DNA from: Paenibacillus piscarius
GTDB taxonomy: Bacteria > Bacillota > Bacilli > Paenibacillales > Paenibacillaceae
DNA length: 64,000 nucleotides
Assembly (NCBI RefSeq): GCF_022234545.1
Contig: NZ_JAIEUI010000029.1
Location: 1-64,000 of the forward strand
Direction: 5' to 3'
Below are positions 32,912 through 42,071 of the stretch, piece by piece. The notes under the pieces are model-generated. The model was given only the letters and a program-made list of their open reading frames with translations. It had not been told where the DNA came from and ran no database searches. The stretch's first letter is position 1; each line of letters begins with the position of its first letter. Position numbers and translations under genes: made by a program.

Positions 32912-33052
32912 TGCGGTGTCACCTTCTGTATATCATAATCTAGGGTAGTACCTTCCGATGCTGATCATTGTACTGAATTCCATCCTTGATGACAAATCCG
33001 GCACCCGTAAGGGGCCGCCTGGATTAATGATCTCTTACAGGGAGTGAGTTAA

Positions 33053-33895
33053 ATGGAGCGCCGCAAGTTAATAAATGCATACAACAAAGAGATTCGAACC
33101 CTCCAGAAGAAAACCGTATCCAAAGAAGAACTCAGAGAATGGTATGCCTTAATTAAAGAAAGCATCCAGGACGATATCAAAGACGGTTACAAAGAGACCA
33201 TTGCCAGAAACCTGACGCTTGGAATCGGTGTACATAGCGGAGATTATCCGAAAAATCTGATTCTGAACGGGCAACAGGAAGGGTGGAGGTATGTTACCCG
33301 GTTTCTGTATTGGGAGGAGCATATTCTGCGGAGGCTGTTCAAGTATAAAGAGGTCTCTTCAAGAACGATAGGCAGTATTATCGGGCTGGCCTTGTTATGG
33401 GAGATGAAGGAGCTGGCGCAATTGGCCAGGGATTATTTTCAGATGATTTTGGAGGAAGATGCGCAGCGGTATGCCCATAAGGAGACGCATCATTTGTTTA
33501 TGGCGTTATTACATGACTTGTTCGTCACGGAGCAGATCAATCAGGAGCTGTATCTGGTGCTGCCGGAGCAGCATGTGTACCGGAGACTTCTCGATCACTG
33601 GCTTACCACGGATGAAGAGCTGCTGGGCAGCCTGCTGGGTGAAATCTGCGATTACCATATCTACAGCTCACTGGATCTGACCCATAAATTCGCAGAAATT
33701 CTCTGCTTGAATTACATCCCTTATGAAGTCCGGCTTATCCAAAAAATGAGACAGGCCCGGGGACTAACCTCCGTTACAGCAGAACACCCGCTGCTGGCTA
33801 CTCCGCTTGCTCAAATTCCTGAACGCAAAGTAGAGTGGGACTTGGCGGGCGATGAAGTGTATCAATTTTTATTAAAAAGGGAAGCCGGGAGCTAG
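33053..33895 (+). CDS. Hypothetical protein, immunity-like
   Basis: A 280-residue, mostly helical soluble protein (MERRKLINAYNKEIRTLQKK ... GLALLWEMKELAQLARDYFQ). No family recognised with certainty. GGGAGTGAG precedes the ATG. It is followed after 25 nt by the DUF7832/DUF4304-like gene, so the two are probably one unit; context among SUKH and DUF proteins suggests an immunity protein (inference). Confidence 0.6.
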   Translation: MERRKLINAYNKEIRTLQKKTVSKEELREWYALIKESIQDDIKDGYKETIARNLTLGIGVHSGDYPKNLILNGQQEGWRYVTRFLYWEEHILRRLFKYKEVSSRTIGSIIGLALLWEMKELAQLARDYFQMILEEDAQRYAHKETHHLFMALLHDLFVTEQINQELYLVLPEQHVYRRLLDHWLTTDEELLGSLLGEICDYHIYSSLDLTHKFAEILCLNYIPYEVRLIQKMRQARGLTSVTAEHPLLATPLAQIPERKVEWDLAGDEVYQFLLKREAGS

Positions 33896-33920
33896 AGCTG
33901 GTGGCAGAAAGGAGACTCAT

Positions 33921-35087
33921 ATGGCATATGATCGTATAGATTGGCATTCCGGCGGGGATTATCCTGCAGATCTGCCGGAAGAGAATGGCGGGATTCATAT
34001 CGGTATGTTTCTGACTTGGGCGTTCAGCCACGGAATGGCGGGCGAAGGTCACCTTGAGGAGTCGGCGGAGGCACTGAAACGGCTGAAGCAGCGTGAGCTC
34101 ACAGGGCTGGAATACCTGGTGGAGTATTGTGACGGGAAGTTCTGGGATGAGGATCTGGACGAGCGCGGCAATGCCTTCGCCACTGATTATTACGACGGTC
34201 AATCGGCGTTCGCTGCTCAGTATGGAAGCTATCTTAATGATTATTGTGAGGTCTTCAACCGCCAGGCGGCTGAACACGGGCGCGAATACCCCACTATCTA
34301 TCATGTAGAGAACACCTGGGCGAATTATGACCGCCTACAGCCCCTGCTGGACAAACGTTATGCCCAGTGGGAAGTTTGGTCTGAGGACCCGTCCCACCGT
34401 AAGCTCGATCCCAAAGCGCAATTCCTTCAGGCCTGCCAGCAGACCGGAGAACAGTTCCTCCAGGCAGAGGGCTTCAAATCCAATAAGGCGGGTACAGTAT
34501 GGAAAAAAACAGCGGCCGACAAGGACACCGTGTTCGAGTTATCCTTCCACCCGGAGTCATACAATACCCGCACCGATGTGCGGATGACGGTGAACCTGCG
34601 GATTGCCAGCAAGCAGCTCAAAAAATGGACTGCCGGGCAGGCCGGCAGAGGGGACGATACTGTTCTGTTCGGCTCGCTGCGCAGACCGCAGAAATCGTCA
34701 AGCGCCATCGTCTGGCAGATTGCCGGCTCACAGCTGGATTCCTCCCTGCACGAGATCGGTCAGATGATCGGGGAACGTGTGCTGCCGCTATTCGAGCTGT
34801 TCGCAGACCGTTCCCGTGCACTGGAGCAGCTTGCCGCCTGCGGCGCAGGATTCCCGGGCATCTGCGATGCTGAATCCGGTCCGCTGGCTTACCTGCTGTG
34901 CTTCGGCACAGGGGAGCAGGCCCAGCGCTTCTTCGCCCATTACTTCAGCAGCCGGCCGTCGCCTTGGCGCCGGAATATTCAACAGACCTACAAGCGGTTA
35001 CAGGAGGGAGAAGCCTGGGACTATTCCGCCTATTTCCGTGAGAATGATATCAAGCTCGCGTTCAAGAACGGCCTGGTTATCCCTTGA
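33921..35087 (+). CDS. DUF7832-like / DUF4304-like two-domain protein
   Basis: A 388-residue protein. Residues 1-150 start YDRIDWHSGGDYPADLPEEN with GIHIGMFLTWAF, a pattern of small DUF7832-type proteins. From about 170 a second domain begins FLQACQQTGEQFLQAEGFKS..TVWKK, the usual start of DUF4304. Both families occur in immunity gene lists. AGAAAGGAG precedes the ATG. Downstream neighbour is convergent. Confidence 0.65.
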   Translation: MAYDRIDWHSGGDYPADLPEENGGIHIGMFLTWAFSHGMAGEGHLEESAEALKRLKQRELTGLEYLVEYCDGKFWDEDLDERGNAFATDYYDGQSAFAAQYGSYLNDYCEVFNRQAAEHGREYPTIYHVENTWANYDRLQPLLDKRYAQWEVWSEDPSHRKLDPKAQFLQACQQTGEQFLQAEGFKSNKAGTVWKKTAADKDTVFELSFHPESYNTRTDVRMTVNLRIASKQLKKWTAGQAGRGDDTVLFGSLRRPQKSSSAIVWQIAGSQLDSSLHEIGQMIGERVLPLFELFADRSRALEQLAACGAGFPGICDAESGPLAYLLCFGTGEQAQRFFAHYFSSRPSPWRRNIQQTYKRLQEGEAWDYSAYFRENDIKLAFKNGLVIP

Positions 35088-35111
35088 TGCTATAGACGGG
35101 CAGCAGGGATG

Positions 35112-35387
35112 CTACCACACCCCGAAGCCCGGATCATACTCCCGGACGGCTGAATAAATCCCCTCTACGATACGGGGAAGGTCTTCTTCCGGGTAGCCAT
35201 AGTCCTCGGGCATAGCCTGCGGGGGAACAATAGCAGTAACGCTGCCGGGGTACAGCTCAATCTTATGCTTTTCCAGGCCAATCTCGAAAGAATCCTTGAA
35301 GGTCAACCCGTCATGGGCCAGAAAAAAGTACATGTCATGTATATCATCCTCTTCAACGATGAGCACACCTTGTTCGTTCAGCTTCAT
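35112..35387 (-). CDS. Small hypothetical protein
   Basis: A 91-residue acidic protein (MKLNEQGVLIVEEDDIHDMY ... YGYPEEDLPRIVEGIYSA). AGGGGG lies 8 nt before the ATG. Not recognised. It sits alone on the minus strand between two plus-strand immunity-like genes, and its own coding signal (good RBS, acidic composition, compact length) is convincing. Confidence 0.6.
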   Translation of the reverse strand: MKLNEQGVLIVEEDDIHDMYFFLAHDGLTFKDSFEIGLEKHKIELYPGSVTAIVPPQAMPEDYGYPEEDLPRIVEGIYSAVREYDPGFGVW

Positions 35388-35525
35388 GCGGCTAACCCCC
35401 TGTTCGAATAGTGTTGTATCTATTATATCGGATCGGGCAGGGAAAATGTACCAGATGTGTTATGCTGTAAGACAATCGGCCGGGCGATTTTGTAACATTC
35501 TTTCTAACCTGCAGGAGGGATCATC

Positions 35526-36848
35526 ATGGAATTAGAGAAGCAGACTGCGCAGCTGGAACGGATCAAGACGAAGCTGGGGCAAGCCCTGCGTAAGGATGCG
35601 GAGTTCGCGGAATTCGGTGCCTCTTCGCATCAATATAAGCTGAAAAAGAAGCTTACAGCAGGCAAGCTGGCGGACTGGGAGACACAATATGGGATCAAGC
35701 TTCCTGAGTCTTTTGCCGGGTTCCTGACAGAGCTCGGGAACGGCGGGGCCGGACCGTATTACGGGATCTATCCGCTTGCACAGGCCACCTCCTATACCGA
35801 GCTTCCGGCCCTTCAGGGGCAGGCGGCGCTTCATCCGGAGATGACCCCAGAGGAATGGAATCTCTTGACGGAGCCTCTGACGGGCGAGCGGGACATCCCG
35901 GATGAAGAGTACGAGGAGGCCAGAAACAAGGCGCTTGGCGGAATGCTGTGTATCGGCACCCAGGGCTGCGATTATGAGATGTATCTCGTGCTGGAAGGGG
36001 AGCACCGGGGGAGGATTGTGTATACTTCGGAGTTTTATCCCGACCACCCGTTCTTCTTCGTCTATGAAGATAACTTCCTGGACTGGTACGAGCGTTGGCT
36101 GGATGAGATTATTCTGGATTATCACAACCCATGGTTTGGCAGCAGGCTGCCGGGTGACGAGAATACGCTCATTCAGCTGTACCAGAACACCCCTGACGGG
36201 AAGCTGCAGGTCAAGGCGCTGGAGGCCATGTTCAAGTTCAAGCGAATCGCCCCGACCACCCTGGAATTCCTTAACAATGTGGCTGAGCAAAGCCCCCGGG
36301 ATTCCAAGACAGCCATCTCGCTGCTCTGCAAAACGTCCTTTGCGGCGGGCAGGCCCTATCTGCTGAAGCTGCTGCAGTCGGATGACGCGGAGGGAGCGCT
36401 GCACGCCTTAATCATTCTGAATACTCACGGCAACAATCAAGACCGGACCGAATTTATTCCGCTGATCCGGCAGCGGCTTGGGCACATTGACGATGCAGAA
36501 ACCCTGCGTTATGCAGGTTATATCCTCAAAGACTGCGATGCTGTGAGCTTCAGCGACTTCGCACCCTTCCTGTGCCATGCCAGCCTGGATATGCAGACGA
36601 CCGCGGTCTATGCTGTGAGAGATTGCCGGAACAAGCAGGAGAACTGGGAGATCATTGCACAAATGTTCCGCACTGGAGGAACTGAGGCGGTGCGCAGCAG
36701 CATTTTATATTGGGGTGTTATTCCGCATGAGAAGCTGCTGCCTTACTATAAAGCGATATGGCCGGAATACAAAGGCAATCCTAACTTCAGGGAGAAATTC
36801 GCCGCCTGCTTGCGGGAGCTGCATTTGCCGGAGGATTATTTCGGCTGA
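35526..36848 (+). CDS. SMI1/KNR4 (SUKH) protein with HEAT-like C-terminus
   Basis: A 440-residue protein. The SUKH domain occupies roughly residues 40-200: ADWETQYGIKLPESFAGFLT, ELGNGGAGPYYGIYPL, GCDYEMYLVLEGEHRGRIVY. The C-terminal half is helical with repeated LEFLNNVAEQS / AEGALHALIIL / DDAETLRYAGYIL type segments, suggesting HEAT/armadillo-like repeats. AGGAGG is 7 nt before the ATG. Probable cytosolic immunity or scaffold protein; no toxin gene is nearby. Confidence 0.78.
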   Translation: MELEKQTAQLERIKTKLGQALRKDAEFAEFGASSHQYKLKKKLTAGKLADWETQYGIKLPESFAGFLTELGNGGAGPYYGIYPLAQATSYTELPALQGQAALHPEMTPEEWNLLTEPLTGERDIPDEEYEEARNKALGGMLCIGTQGCDYEMYLVLEGEHRGRIVYTSEFYPDHPFFFVYEDNFLDWYERWLDEIILDYHNPWFGSRLPGDENTLIQLYQNTPDGKLQVKALEAMFKFKRIAPTTLEFLNNVAEQSPRDSKTAISLLCKTSFAAGRPYLLKLLQSDDAEGALHALIILNTHGNNQDRTEFIPLIRQRLGHIDDAETLRYAGYILKDCDAVSFSDFAPFLCHASLDMQTTAVYAVRDCRNKQENWEIIAQMFRTGGTEAVRSSILYWGVIPHEKLLPYYKAIWPEYKGNPNFREKFAACLRELHLPEDYFG

Positions 36849-36902
36849 CAAGTTAGCCCGGATCAGCATATAGCAGGATAAACATTCTTGGAGGGTATAC
36901 GT

Positions 36903-38447
36903 ATGCTTCTTTCAGAAATATTGCCCCATGTGGCCCGGTTACAGCCAGATCACTATGCTACAAAGTACAGAAATGAGTATCTGACCTATGAACAGTTACT
37001 GCATCAGGTGAGCTGTGTGGCGGGAGGTCTGAAGGACTTGGGAGTAGAACCCGGTGAACGGGTGGCGCTTGCAGGTGATCCATGCCCATATCTTGTGGTT
37101 GCAGAATGTGCCGTAATTGCTATAGGTGCCATTCCAGTTACGGTTTTTCCAGGTTTGGCTCCTGCCGAGATGAATCAGATTCTTGAAGATGCAGCCCCAA
37201 CCGCTATCGTGTATGATGCAGATCATCCGGGAATAGCGCCTTCTTTTTCAGCGTCCAGTATAGCTTTTACCATCACGTTCAATCCGGTCAACGGCGGCCT
37301 GTCCTTGGAAGATTTAATCGTGACTGCCCCTCCATTAACAGAATGGTACACAGCACAGCCGGATGACATTGCGCTTCTGATTTATACCGGAGGTACGACG
37401 GGACGCTCCAAGGGAGTAATGCACTCCCATCGTGCGATTAGTAGGTGGGCCTTCATGAGCCCGGCAAGAGGCGGAGGGCATAATCCGGCCAAAAAATCGC
37501 TAGTCCCCAATCAAGCCCATCTTACCGGACAATTTATTCTTTGGACAACTCTTTTTGAAGGGGGCTGTCTCATTTATCCGGACTCCTATCCGCTCAAGGC
37601 TAAAGAGGTCATAGACATTATTGAGCGTGAGCAAATCAGATTTCTGGGAACAGTCGGACTCCTGTTTAGGGATATTACTGCCTTGGCAGGCAACCGTTCC
37701 AGCAAAGTCGGGTCTGTGGCAGGCATATCCTGCGGAGGTGCTCCGATTAGTGAGAAGACCTTGCAGCAAGCTCTGGAAGTATTCCCTAACGCACAGATCT
37801 CCGAGGTGTATTCACAGACAGAGAGCGGCCAATTTATCAGCTTTTTATCTGTACAAGAGTGTCTTGCAGAGGGGAAGCTGCACCGGCTGCAATCGGTCGG
37901 GAATCCATCCCATATGGACCGCTGGGGCCAGAAGCCTTTTGAAGTGCGTATAGTCAATGATTCAGGGCAAGATGTAGAGCAAGGAGACATTGGCGAGATT
38001 ATATGCCGAAGTGAACAAATCATGCTTGGCTACTGGAACAACCCGCAAGAGACGGACAAAACCATCCGAAATGGCTGGCTCTATACGGGTGATCTGGGCA
38101 GATTGGATGAAGACGGTTATCTATACCTTGTGGACCGGAAGAAAGACATGATTATAGTGGGGGCTTCTAATGTCTACTGCTCTGAAGTGGAACAAGCAAT
38201 CAGCGCACATCCTTCAATCCTTGAGGCTGCTGTTGTAGGAATGCCCCTGCCGGATGAAGGTGAAGAAGTCACTGCGGTAGTTGTACTGAAGCAGGAGCAG
38301 ACGCTTGCGCTAGAGGACCTGCGACAATTCTGCGGTCAATACATAGCGGAGTATAAGTTACCCACCCGTTTAGTGATTAGCCAGTCACTAGCCAGGACCT
38401 CCGTAGGCAAAATGGATAAGAAGGCGATAAAACAAACTATTTGCTAA
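36903..38447 (+). CDS. AMP-forming acyl-CoA synthetase/ligase
   Basis: A 514-residue adenylating enzyme. Signatures: LLIYTGGTTGRSKGVMHSH (P-loop, A3), SEVYSQTESGQF (A5), YTGDLGRLDEDGYLYLVDRK (A7-A8) and the C-terminal catalytic lysine in GKMDKKAIK. It activates a carboxylic acid as acyl-AMP, usually to a CoA thioester. Start at 36903 with TTGGAGGG 7 nt upstream. First gene of a tight three-gene operon with an SDR and a phosphotransferase-like protein; no carrier protein gene is adjacent. The acid is unknown. Confidence 0.9.
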   Translation: MLLSEILPHVARLQPDHYATKYRNEYLTYEQLLHQVSCVAGGLKDLGVEPGERVALAGDPCPYLVVAECAVIAIGAIPVTVFPGLAPAEMNQILEDAAPTAIVYDADHPGIAPSFSASSIAFTITFNPVNGGLSLEDLIVTAPPLTEWYTAQPDDIALLIYTGGTTGRSKGVMHSHRAISRWAFMSPARGGGHNPAKKSLVPNQAHLTGQFILWTTLFEGGCLIYPDSYPLKAKEVIDIIEREQIRFLGTVGLLFRDITALAGNRSSKVGSVAGISCGGAPISEKTLQQALEVFPNAQISEVYSQTESGQFISFLSVQECLAEGKLHRLQSVGNPSHMDRWGQKPFEVRIVNDSGQDVEQGDIGEIICRSEQIMLGYWNNPQETDKTIRNGWLYTGDLGRLDEDGYLYLVDRKKDMIIVGASNVYCSEVEQAISAHPSILEAAVVGMPLPDEGEEVTAVVVLKQEQTLALEDLRQFCGQYIAEYKLPTRLVISQSLARTSVGKMDKKAIKQTIC

Positions 38448-38459
38448 AGGAGAATCTTC

Positions 38460-39356
38460 ATGAGACTTCGTGATAAAGTCGTTCTCGTAACAGGCGTTAC
38501 GGGCACGGCAGGAGATAAAATAGCCAGAAGATGTGTTGCCGAGGGAGCGGAGGTCAAAGGGTTTATCCGAAATAGGGACCAGATCGCGTTATGTGAAGAG
38601 CTTGGCATTACACCTATACTGGGTGACTTGACGGACAGGGCCCCTATCAGGGCCGCGCTTGAAAATGTGAGCGTTATCATTCACGCTGCCGCTTATCTGG
38701 GGGCGGACCGGGCGCTTGCTGAGGCATCCAATATTAAAGGGGTACAAAATCTGGTTGACGGCGCTGTATCTGCGGGAGTGGAGCGCTTCGTGCATATTTC
38801 TACGGTATCGGTCTATGGTCATTTTGATGGAGAGGTGGAACTGGATGAGGCAAGCAGCCTTGCCTTCGGCCACGGGGAGGTATACATTTCAACCAAATGT
38901 GAATCGGAACGGATTGTGCAGGCTGCAATGGCTAACGGGTTGCCAAGTGTGATTCTGCGTCCTGGAGTGATTTGCTCTGAATCCAATTCGTATTGGGGCG
39001 ACCGGCTGATCGCTAAGCTTGCTGATTCCGCGGAAGTGGACTGGATTCATCCGCAGGATTTGACGCCCTGGGTCCATGCGGACAACCTGGCTGAGATGTG
39101 TGTACTGGCGGCGGCGCAGCCTGCGGCTGTGAACCAGTGCTACAATGCGATTGACGGAAATTATCCGGAAAAGGATTTTACGATGCGTATCGGGCTTGCC
39201 CTAAACAAGAAGTTCATTATACCGGGCGGAGACCCCATAAGAACGGCGTATAGCTGCGATAAAATAAAAAACGGGCTGGGCTACCGCCCGGTCAAAACGT
39301 TCGAGGAGACCGTTGTCCGGCTGGAGCAGCAAGCTAGGGGAGAGCAAAATGTATAA
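38460..39356 (+). CDS. NAD(P)-dependent epimerase/reductase (extended SDR)
   Basis: A 298-residue SDR. Cofactor site VLVTGVTGTAGDKIARR, acidic ILGDLTDRAPI, VIIHAAAYLGAD, HISTVSVYG and catalytic YISTKCESE (YxxxK). The first glycine motif GVTGTAG is slightly unusual but functional-looking. AAAGGAG is 7 nt before the ATG, 12 nt after the ligase stop. It could reduce or epimerise the product of the ligase pathway. The 3' end overlaps the next gene by 8 nt. Confidence 0.9.
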   Translation: MRLRDKVVLVTGVTGTAGDKIARRCVAEGAEVKGFIRNRDQIALCEELGITPILGDLTDRAPIRAALENVSVIIHAAAYLGADRALAEASNIKGVQNLVDGAVSAGVERFVHISTVSVYGHFDGEVELDEASSLAFGHGEVYISTKCESERIVQAAMANGLPSVILRPGVICSESNSYWGDRLIAKLADSAEVDWIHPQDLTPWVHADNLAEMCVLAAAQPAAVNQCYNAIDGNYPEKDFTMRIGLALNKKFIIPGGDPIRTAYSCDKIKNGLGYRPVKTFEETVVRLEQQARGEQNV

Positions 39357-40326
39357 TAAACCGAAGGCCATGCGTTCCGTTCTAGACCCGAAGTATTTAG
39401 AATATTGCCTTAGTCCTCTGTATGACCTTGGAGACTGGAAGAGTTGCCTGTTCTGGTTACGCGGCTTGAACGATACTTACAGAATCCGTACCGGCAGCGG
39501 CACTTATATTCTGCGGATCTACCGCCAATCGATAGCTGAAGGTGATGTTGTCTATGAATTGTCCCTGCTGACACAGCTGGAACACCAACTGAGCGCAGTG
39601 AATACAAAGGTTTCCGTTCCCATCCCTCAAAAAAACAGCAGCTTATATACGGTCATCGATGCGCCGGAGGGTCCGAGAATTGCCGTGATTTACAGCTATC
39701 TGACAGGAATTGAGAACGTACTGCATGATGAGGAATCATGTGTCTCTTTCGGACAATCTGCTGCTGAATTGCACGCTGCCATGGACAGGGTTTCTTTAGA
39801 TTTGCCTAGACCGGATCTGGATGCCCAAGCTCTGATTCTTCAGCCGCTGGAACGTATTGTGGATTATCTCGGTGAGGGACATCGCTCTGCTGCGTACCTG
39901 CGTGAGTTCGCCGGTGCATTAACGGAGCGGATCAACGCTGCTAGTCCGGGCCTGGACTGGGGCATCTGCCACGGAGATTTACACGGGAACAACAATGCCT
40001 TCCAGGAGGGTGATACGTTTACGCATTATGATTTTGAATGGGCGGCACAAGGATGGCGTGCCTACGACCTGGCTCAGGTCCGGCATAGAAAACGTCTGCC
40101 TGAGGAGAAGAAGGAACCGCTGTGGCAGGCGTTAATGTCAGGCTACCGCTCGGTCAGAGACTTTTCTGAACAAGATGAATCTGCGATTGATCTGTTTATG
40201 ATTGCCCGCCGCTTGTGGGTAATGGGGCTTGATGTCGAATTCATCAGTGACAGCGGTGCGCTGGATTACACGGAGGACTGGCTGGAGGAGTTCATTAGTG
40301 AATTCCGCTCTTATGAAATAGTCTGA
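39349..40326 (+). CDS. Aminoglycoside-phosphotransferase-fold kinase (APH/HSK2-like)
   Basis: A 325-residue small-molecule kinase. Catalytic loop CHGDLHGNN near residue 205 and metal-binding YDFEWAAQGWRAYDLAQV; ATP-lysine region YILRIYRQSI. The ATG overlaps the SDR stop, with AGGGGAG upstream, so the three genes are translationally linked. The family phosphorylates hydroxyl groups of amino alcohols, homoserine, sugars or antibiotics. Here it probably acts on the small molecule handled by the ligase and SDR rather than serving as an antibiotic resistance gene. Confidence 0.82.
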   Translation: MYNKPKAMRSVLDPKYLEYCLSPLYDLGDWKSCLFWLRGLNDTYRIRTGSGTYILRIYRQSIAEGDVVYELSLLTQLEHQLSAVNTKVSVPIPQKNSSLYTVIDAPEGPRIAVIYSYLTGIENVLHDEESCVSFGQSAAELHAAMDRVSLDLPRPDLDAQALILQPLERIVDYLGEGHRSAAYLREFAGALTERINAASPGLDWGICHGDLHGNNNAFQEGDTFTHYDFEWAAQGWRAYDLAQVRHRKRLPEEKKEPLWQALMSGYRSVRDFSEQDESAIDLFMIARRLWVMGLDVEFISDSGALDYTEDWLEEFISEFRSYEIV

Positions 40327-40519
40327 TGATCCGATATTTAAAAACGGACAGAGCTTCCAGATTACTACGGCCGGGTGAAAAAAGAGCTATAGTGCGGATT
40401 GCTCCCCCTTAGGTCGAATGCCTATAAAAGCTCTCTGCAGATAGGCATCCGCCCAGGCATCCTCTCCGCGAATGCATATGATGATTATGCCTAATGAAAC
40501 GAGAGAGGAGCGATTGGAT

Positions 40520-40921
40520 ATGGGATTCTTACCAGTGCCGGGAGGCGGCGGAGGGTTTCCGGGAATACCGGGGTTGCCAGGCGTACCAAGTGTGCCGGGA
40601 GGACCCGGATTCCCCGGCGGAGGACCCGGAGGATTTCCGGGAACGCCGGGAGGTGCACCGTCAGGGGTGCAGGCGCCGAGCTCGCCTCCGCCGCAATTCG
40701 TACCGCAGGCTCCCGCTGTTTCCACCTTTGCTGTTGACCCCGGGGGGATTAGAGGCTGCCTGTTCCGCAATACGTATGTCTGGCTGAATAACGGCGAGCA
40801 ATTCTGGTTCTATCCGGTATTCGTCGGGCGGACTTCGATTGCCGGCTTCAGATGGAACGGCTTTTTCTGGGGATACTTCGGCATTGATCTGAACCGGATT
40901 AGCTCGTACACCTGCTTCTAG
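40520..40921 (+). CDS. Collagen-like Gly/Pro-rich surface protein
   Basis: A 134-residue protein starting MGFLPVPGGGGGFPGIPG at 40520 (AGAGGAG 9 nt upstream). Residues 7-52 are a Gly-X-Y-like tract (GLPGVPSVPGGPGFPGG ... PGTPGG), then a Ser/Pro/Gln linker and a conserved aromatic end: RNTYVWLNNGEQFWFYPVF, GFRWNGFFWGYFGIDL. This architecture is common in Bacillales proteins of the spore surface. It has no signal peptide, in line with mother-cell assembly (inference). The next gene is a small membrane protein on the same strand. Confidence 0.75.
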   Translation: MGFLPVPGGGGGFPGIPGLPGVPSVPGGPGFPGGGPGGFPGTPGGAPSGVQAPSSPPPQFVPQAPAVSTFAVDPGGIRGCLFRNTYVWLNNGEQFWFYPVFVGRTSIAGFRWNGFFWGYFGIDLNRISSYTCF

Positions 40922-40997
40922 GCTGACCTTTCTCCCTGTTTGGCCTCACTTGTGCTGGTTAAGTATACAGCAAGACAACTAGACAGGGAGGTGTACC

Positions 40998-41267
40998 ATG
41001 GGCAACCTATGGATGGCATTCGTCTATCCCGGCAGCTTCTTGAGCCTGCTCGGGTTGGTACTACTGATCATTGGTTATCAGCGGCGGCGCACAGGCCGGC
41101 GTACCCGTCTGGAGAGTATCACCGCCCAGCCGGGCCCGCCGGCACCGGGAGGACCCGGTACGGCATCGTTCCAGCGGGAGGTCCGCTATTCGCTGATGGG
41201 CGGCATTCTGCTGGGGCTGGGATTGCTTGTGTTTGCTGCACTGGGCGTTACTTCTCTCGTCAGCTAG
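40998..41267 (+). CDS. Small membrane protein
   Basis: An 89-residue protein with two hydrophobic segments (FLSLLGLVLLIIGY and MGGILLGLGLLVFAALGVTSLV) joined by a basic then Pro/Gly-rich loop (RRRTGRRTR ... PGPPAPGGPG). GGGAGG is 6 nt before the ATG. Unrecognised; probable partner or neighbour of the collagen-like gene. Confidence 0.65.
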   Translation: MGNLWMAFVYPGSFLSLLGLVLLIIGYQRRRTGRRTRLESITAQPGPPAPGGPGTASFQREVRYSLMGGILLGLGLLVFAALGVTSLVS

Positions 41268-41314
41268 GACAAGCGTATGGAGCTGGCAACGGCTTAAGCG
41301 ATAGCATGCAGTAC

Positions 41315-41352
41315 GATACACCTTGCTAAAATAAGGAGCAGGGTGTATTCTT
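41315..41352 (+). terminator. Hairpin after the small membrane protein gene
   Basis: ATACACCTTGCT and AGCAGGGTGTAT pair around a short AT-rich loop; followed only by TCTT, so terminator activity is uncertain. Confidence 0.4.
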
Positions 41353-41361
41353 AGGTTAAAA

Positions 41362-41379
41362 TGTCAGTTAGCACTGACA
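41362..41379. promoter_or_regulatory. TetR operator before the 41408 regulator
   Basis: TGTCAGT-TAGC-ACTGACA, a perfect 7-bp inverted repeat. A near copy precedes the MFS gene at 42014. Confidence 0.8.
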
Positions 41380-41407
41380 GCCAATTTTTGAAATGAGGAA
41401 TACCATA

Positions 41408-41995
41408 ATGGAGAACAAATCATTAAGTACCGATGATAAGCTCCTCGCCGCTGCTGTTGATCTATTCGCAGAGAAGGGCTACAAGAGTGTGACCACCCAA
41501 GAGATTGCGGCGGAGGCAGGCTTGAGCGAGAAGACGCTGTTCCGCAAGTTCGGAACTAAGCTGAACCTTCTGGAGCGGGCCTTCGACCGGTATCATTATA
41601 CCGAGGATATGGCCAGGCTGTTCAATGAGCGCATTGTTTGGGAGCTTCATACCGATCTGCTGCTGGTCAGCCGGACGTATCATGAGATTATGAACCGCAA
41701 CCGGAAGATCAATAGGATATTTATCAAGGAAGGGGATCAGCTCCCCGGATTCAAGGAGTATAGCAGAACTGCCCCGGAGCAGCTGATGCGTCATCTGACG
41801 GATTATTTCAAGGCCATGACTGAGCAGGGGAAGCTGATTCCCGGGAACCCGAGAGTGCAGGCTGTGCAATTTATGGTGATGAATTATGGTGCATTCCTGA
41901 ACAATCTGGACGATGAGGGAAATTTCACTTCGGTGTCGCTGGAGGAATTCATTACGGCCAGTGTTCAGACCTTTACTAGGGCTTTCACACCCTAG
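41408..41995 (+). CDS. TetR-family repressor
   Basis: A 195-residue regulator from the ATG at 41408 (GAGGAA 7 nt upstream). DNA-binding domain DKLLAAAVDLFAEKGYKSVT, EIAAEAGLSEKTLFRKFGTK; the C-terminal part is a TetR_C-like helical domain. Two matching operators flank it, at its own promoter and before the following MFS gene, so it should repress both. Confidence 0.92.
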   Translation: MENKSLSTDDKLLAAAVDLFAEKGYKSVTTQEIAAEAGLSEKTLFRKFGTKLNLLERAFDRYHYTEDMARLFNERIVWELHTDLLLVSRTYHEIMNRNRKINRIFIKEGDQLPGFKEYSRTAPEQLMRHLTDYFKAMTEQGKLIPGNPRVQAVQFMVMNYGAFLNNLDDEGNFTSVSLEEFITASVQTFTRAFTP

Positions 41996-42013
41996 TTGTT
42001 TTTTTGAATGAAA

Positions 42014-42031
42014 TGACAGTAAGTACTGACT
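42014..42031. promoter_or_regulatory. TetR operator before MFS gene
   Basis: TGACAGTAAGTACTGACT, matching the 41362 operator at 15 of 18 positions, between the TetR gene and the MFS start. Confidence 0.78.
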
Positions 42032-42071
42032 GACTCAATAGGATGAAGATATGGAGAGAGGAGTATCATCT

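Noticed and set aside
40387..40770. Pro/Gly-rich open frame opposite the collagen-like gene
   Set aside because: Antisense mirror of Gly/Pro codons; no ribosome site.
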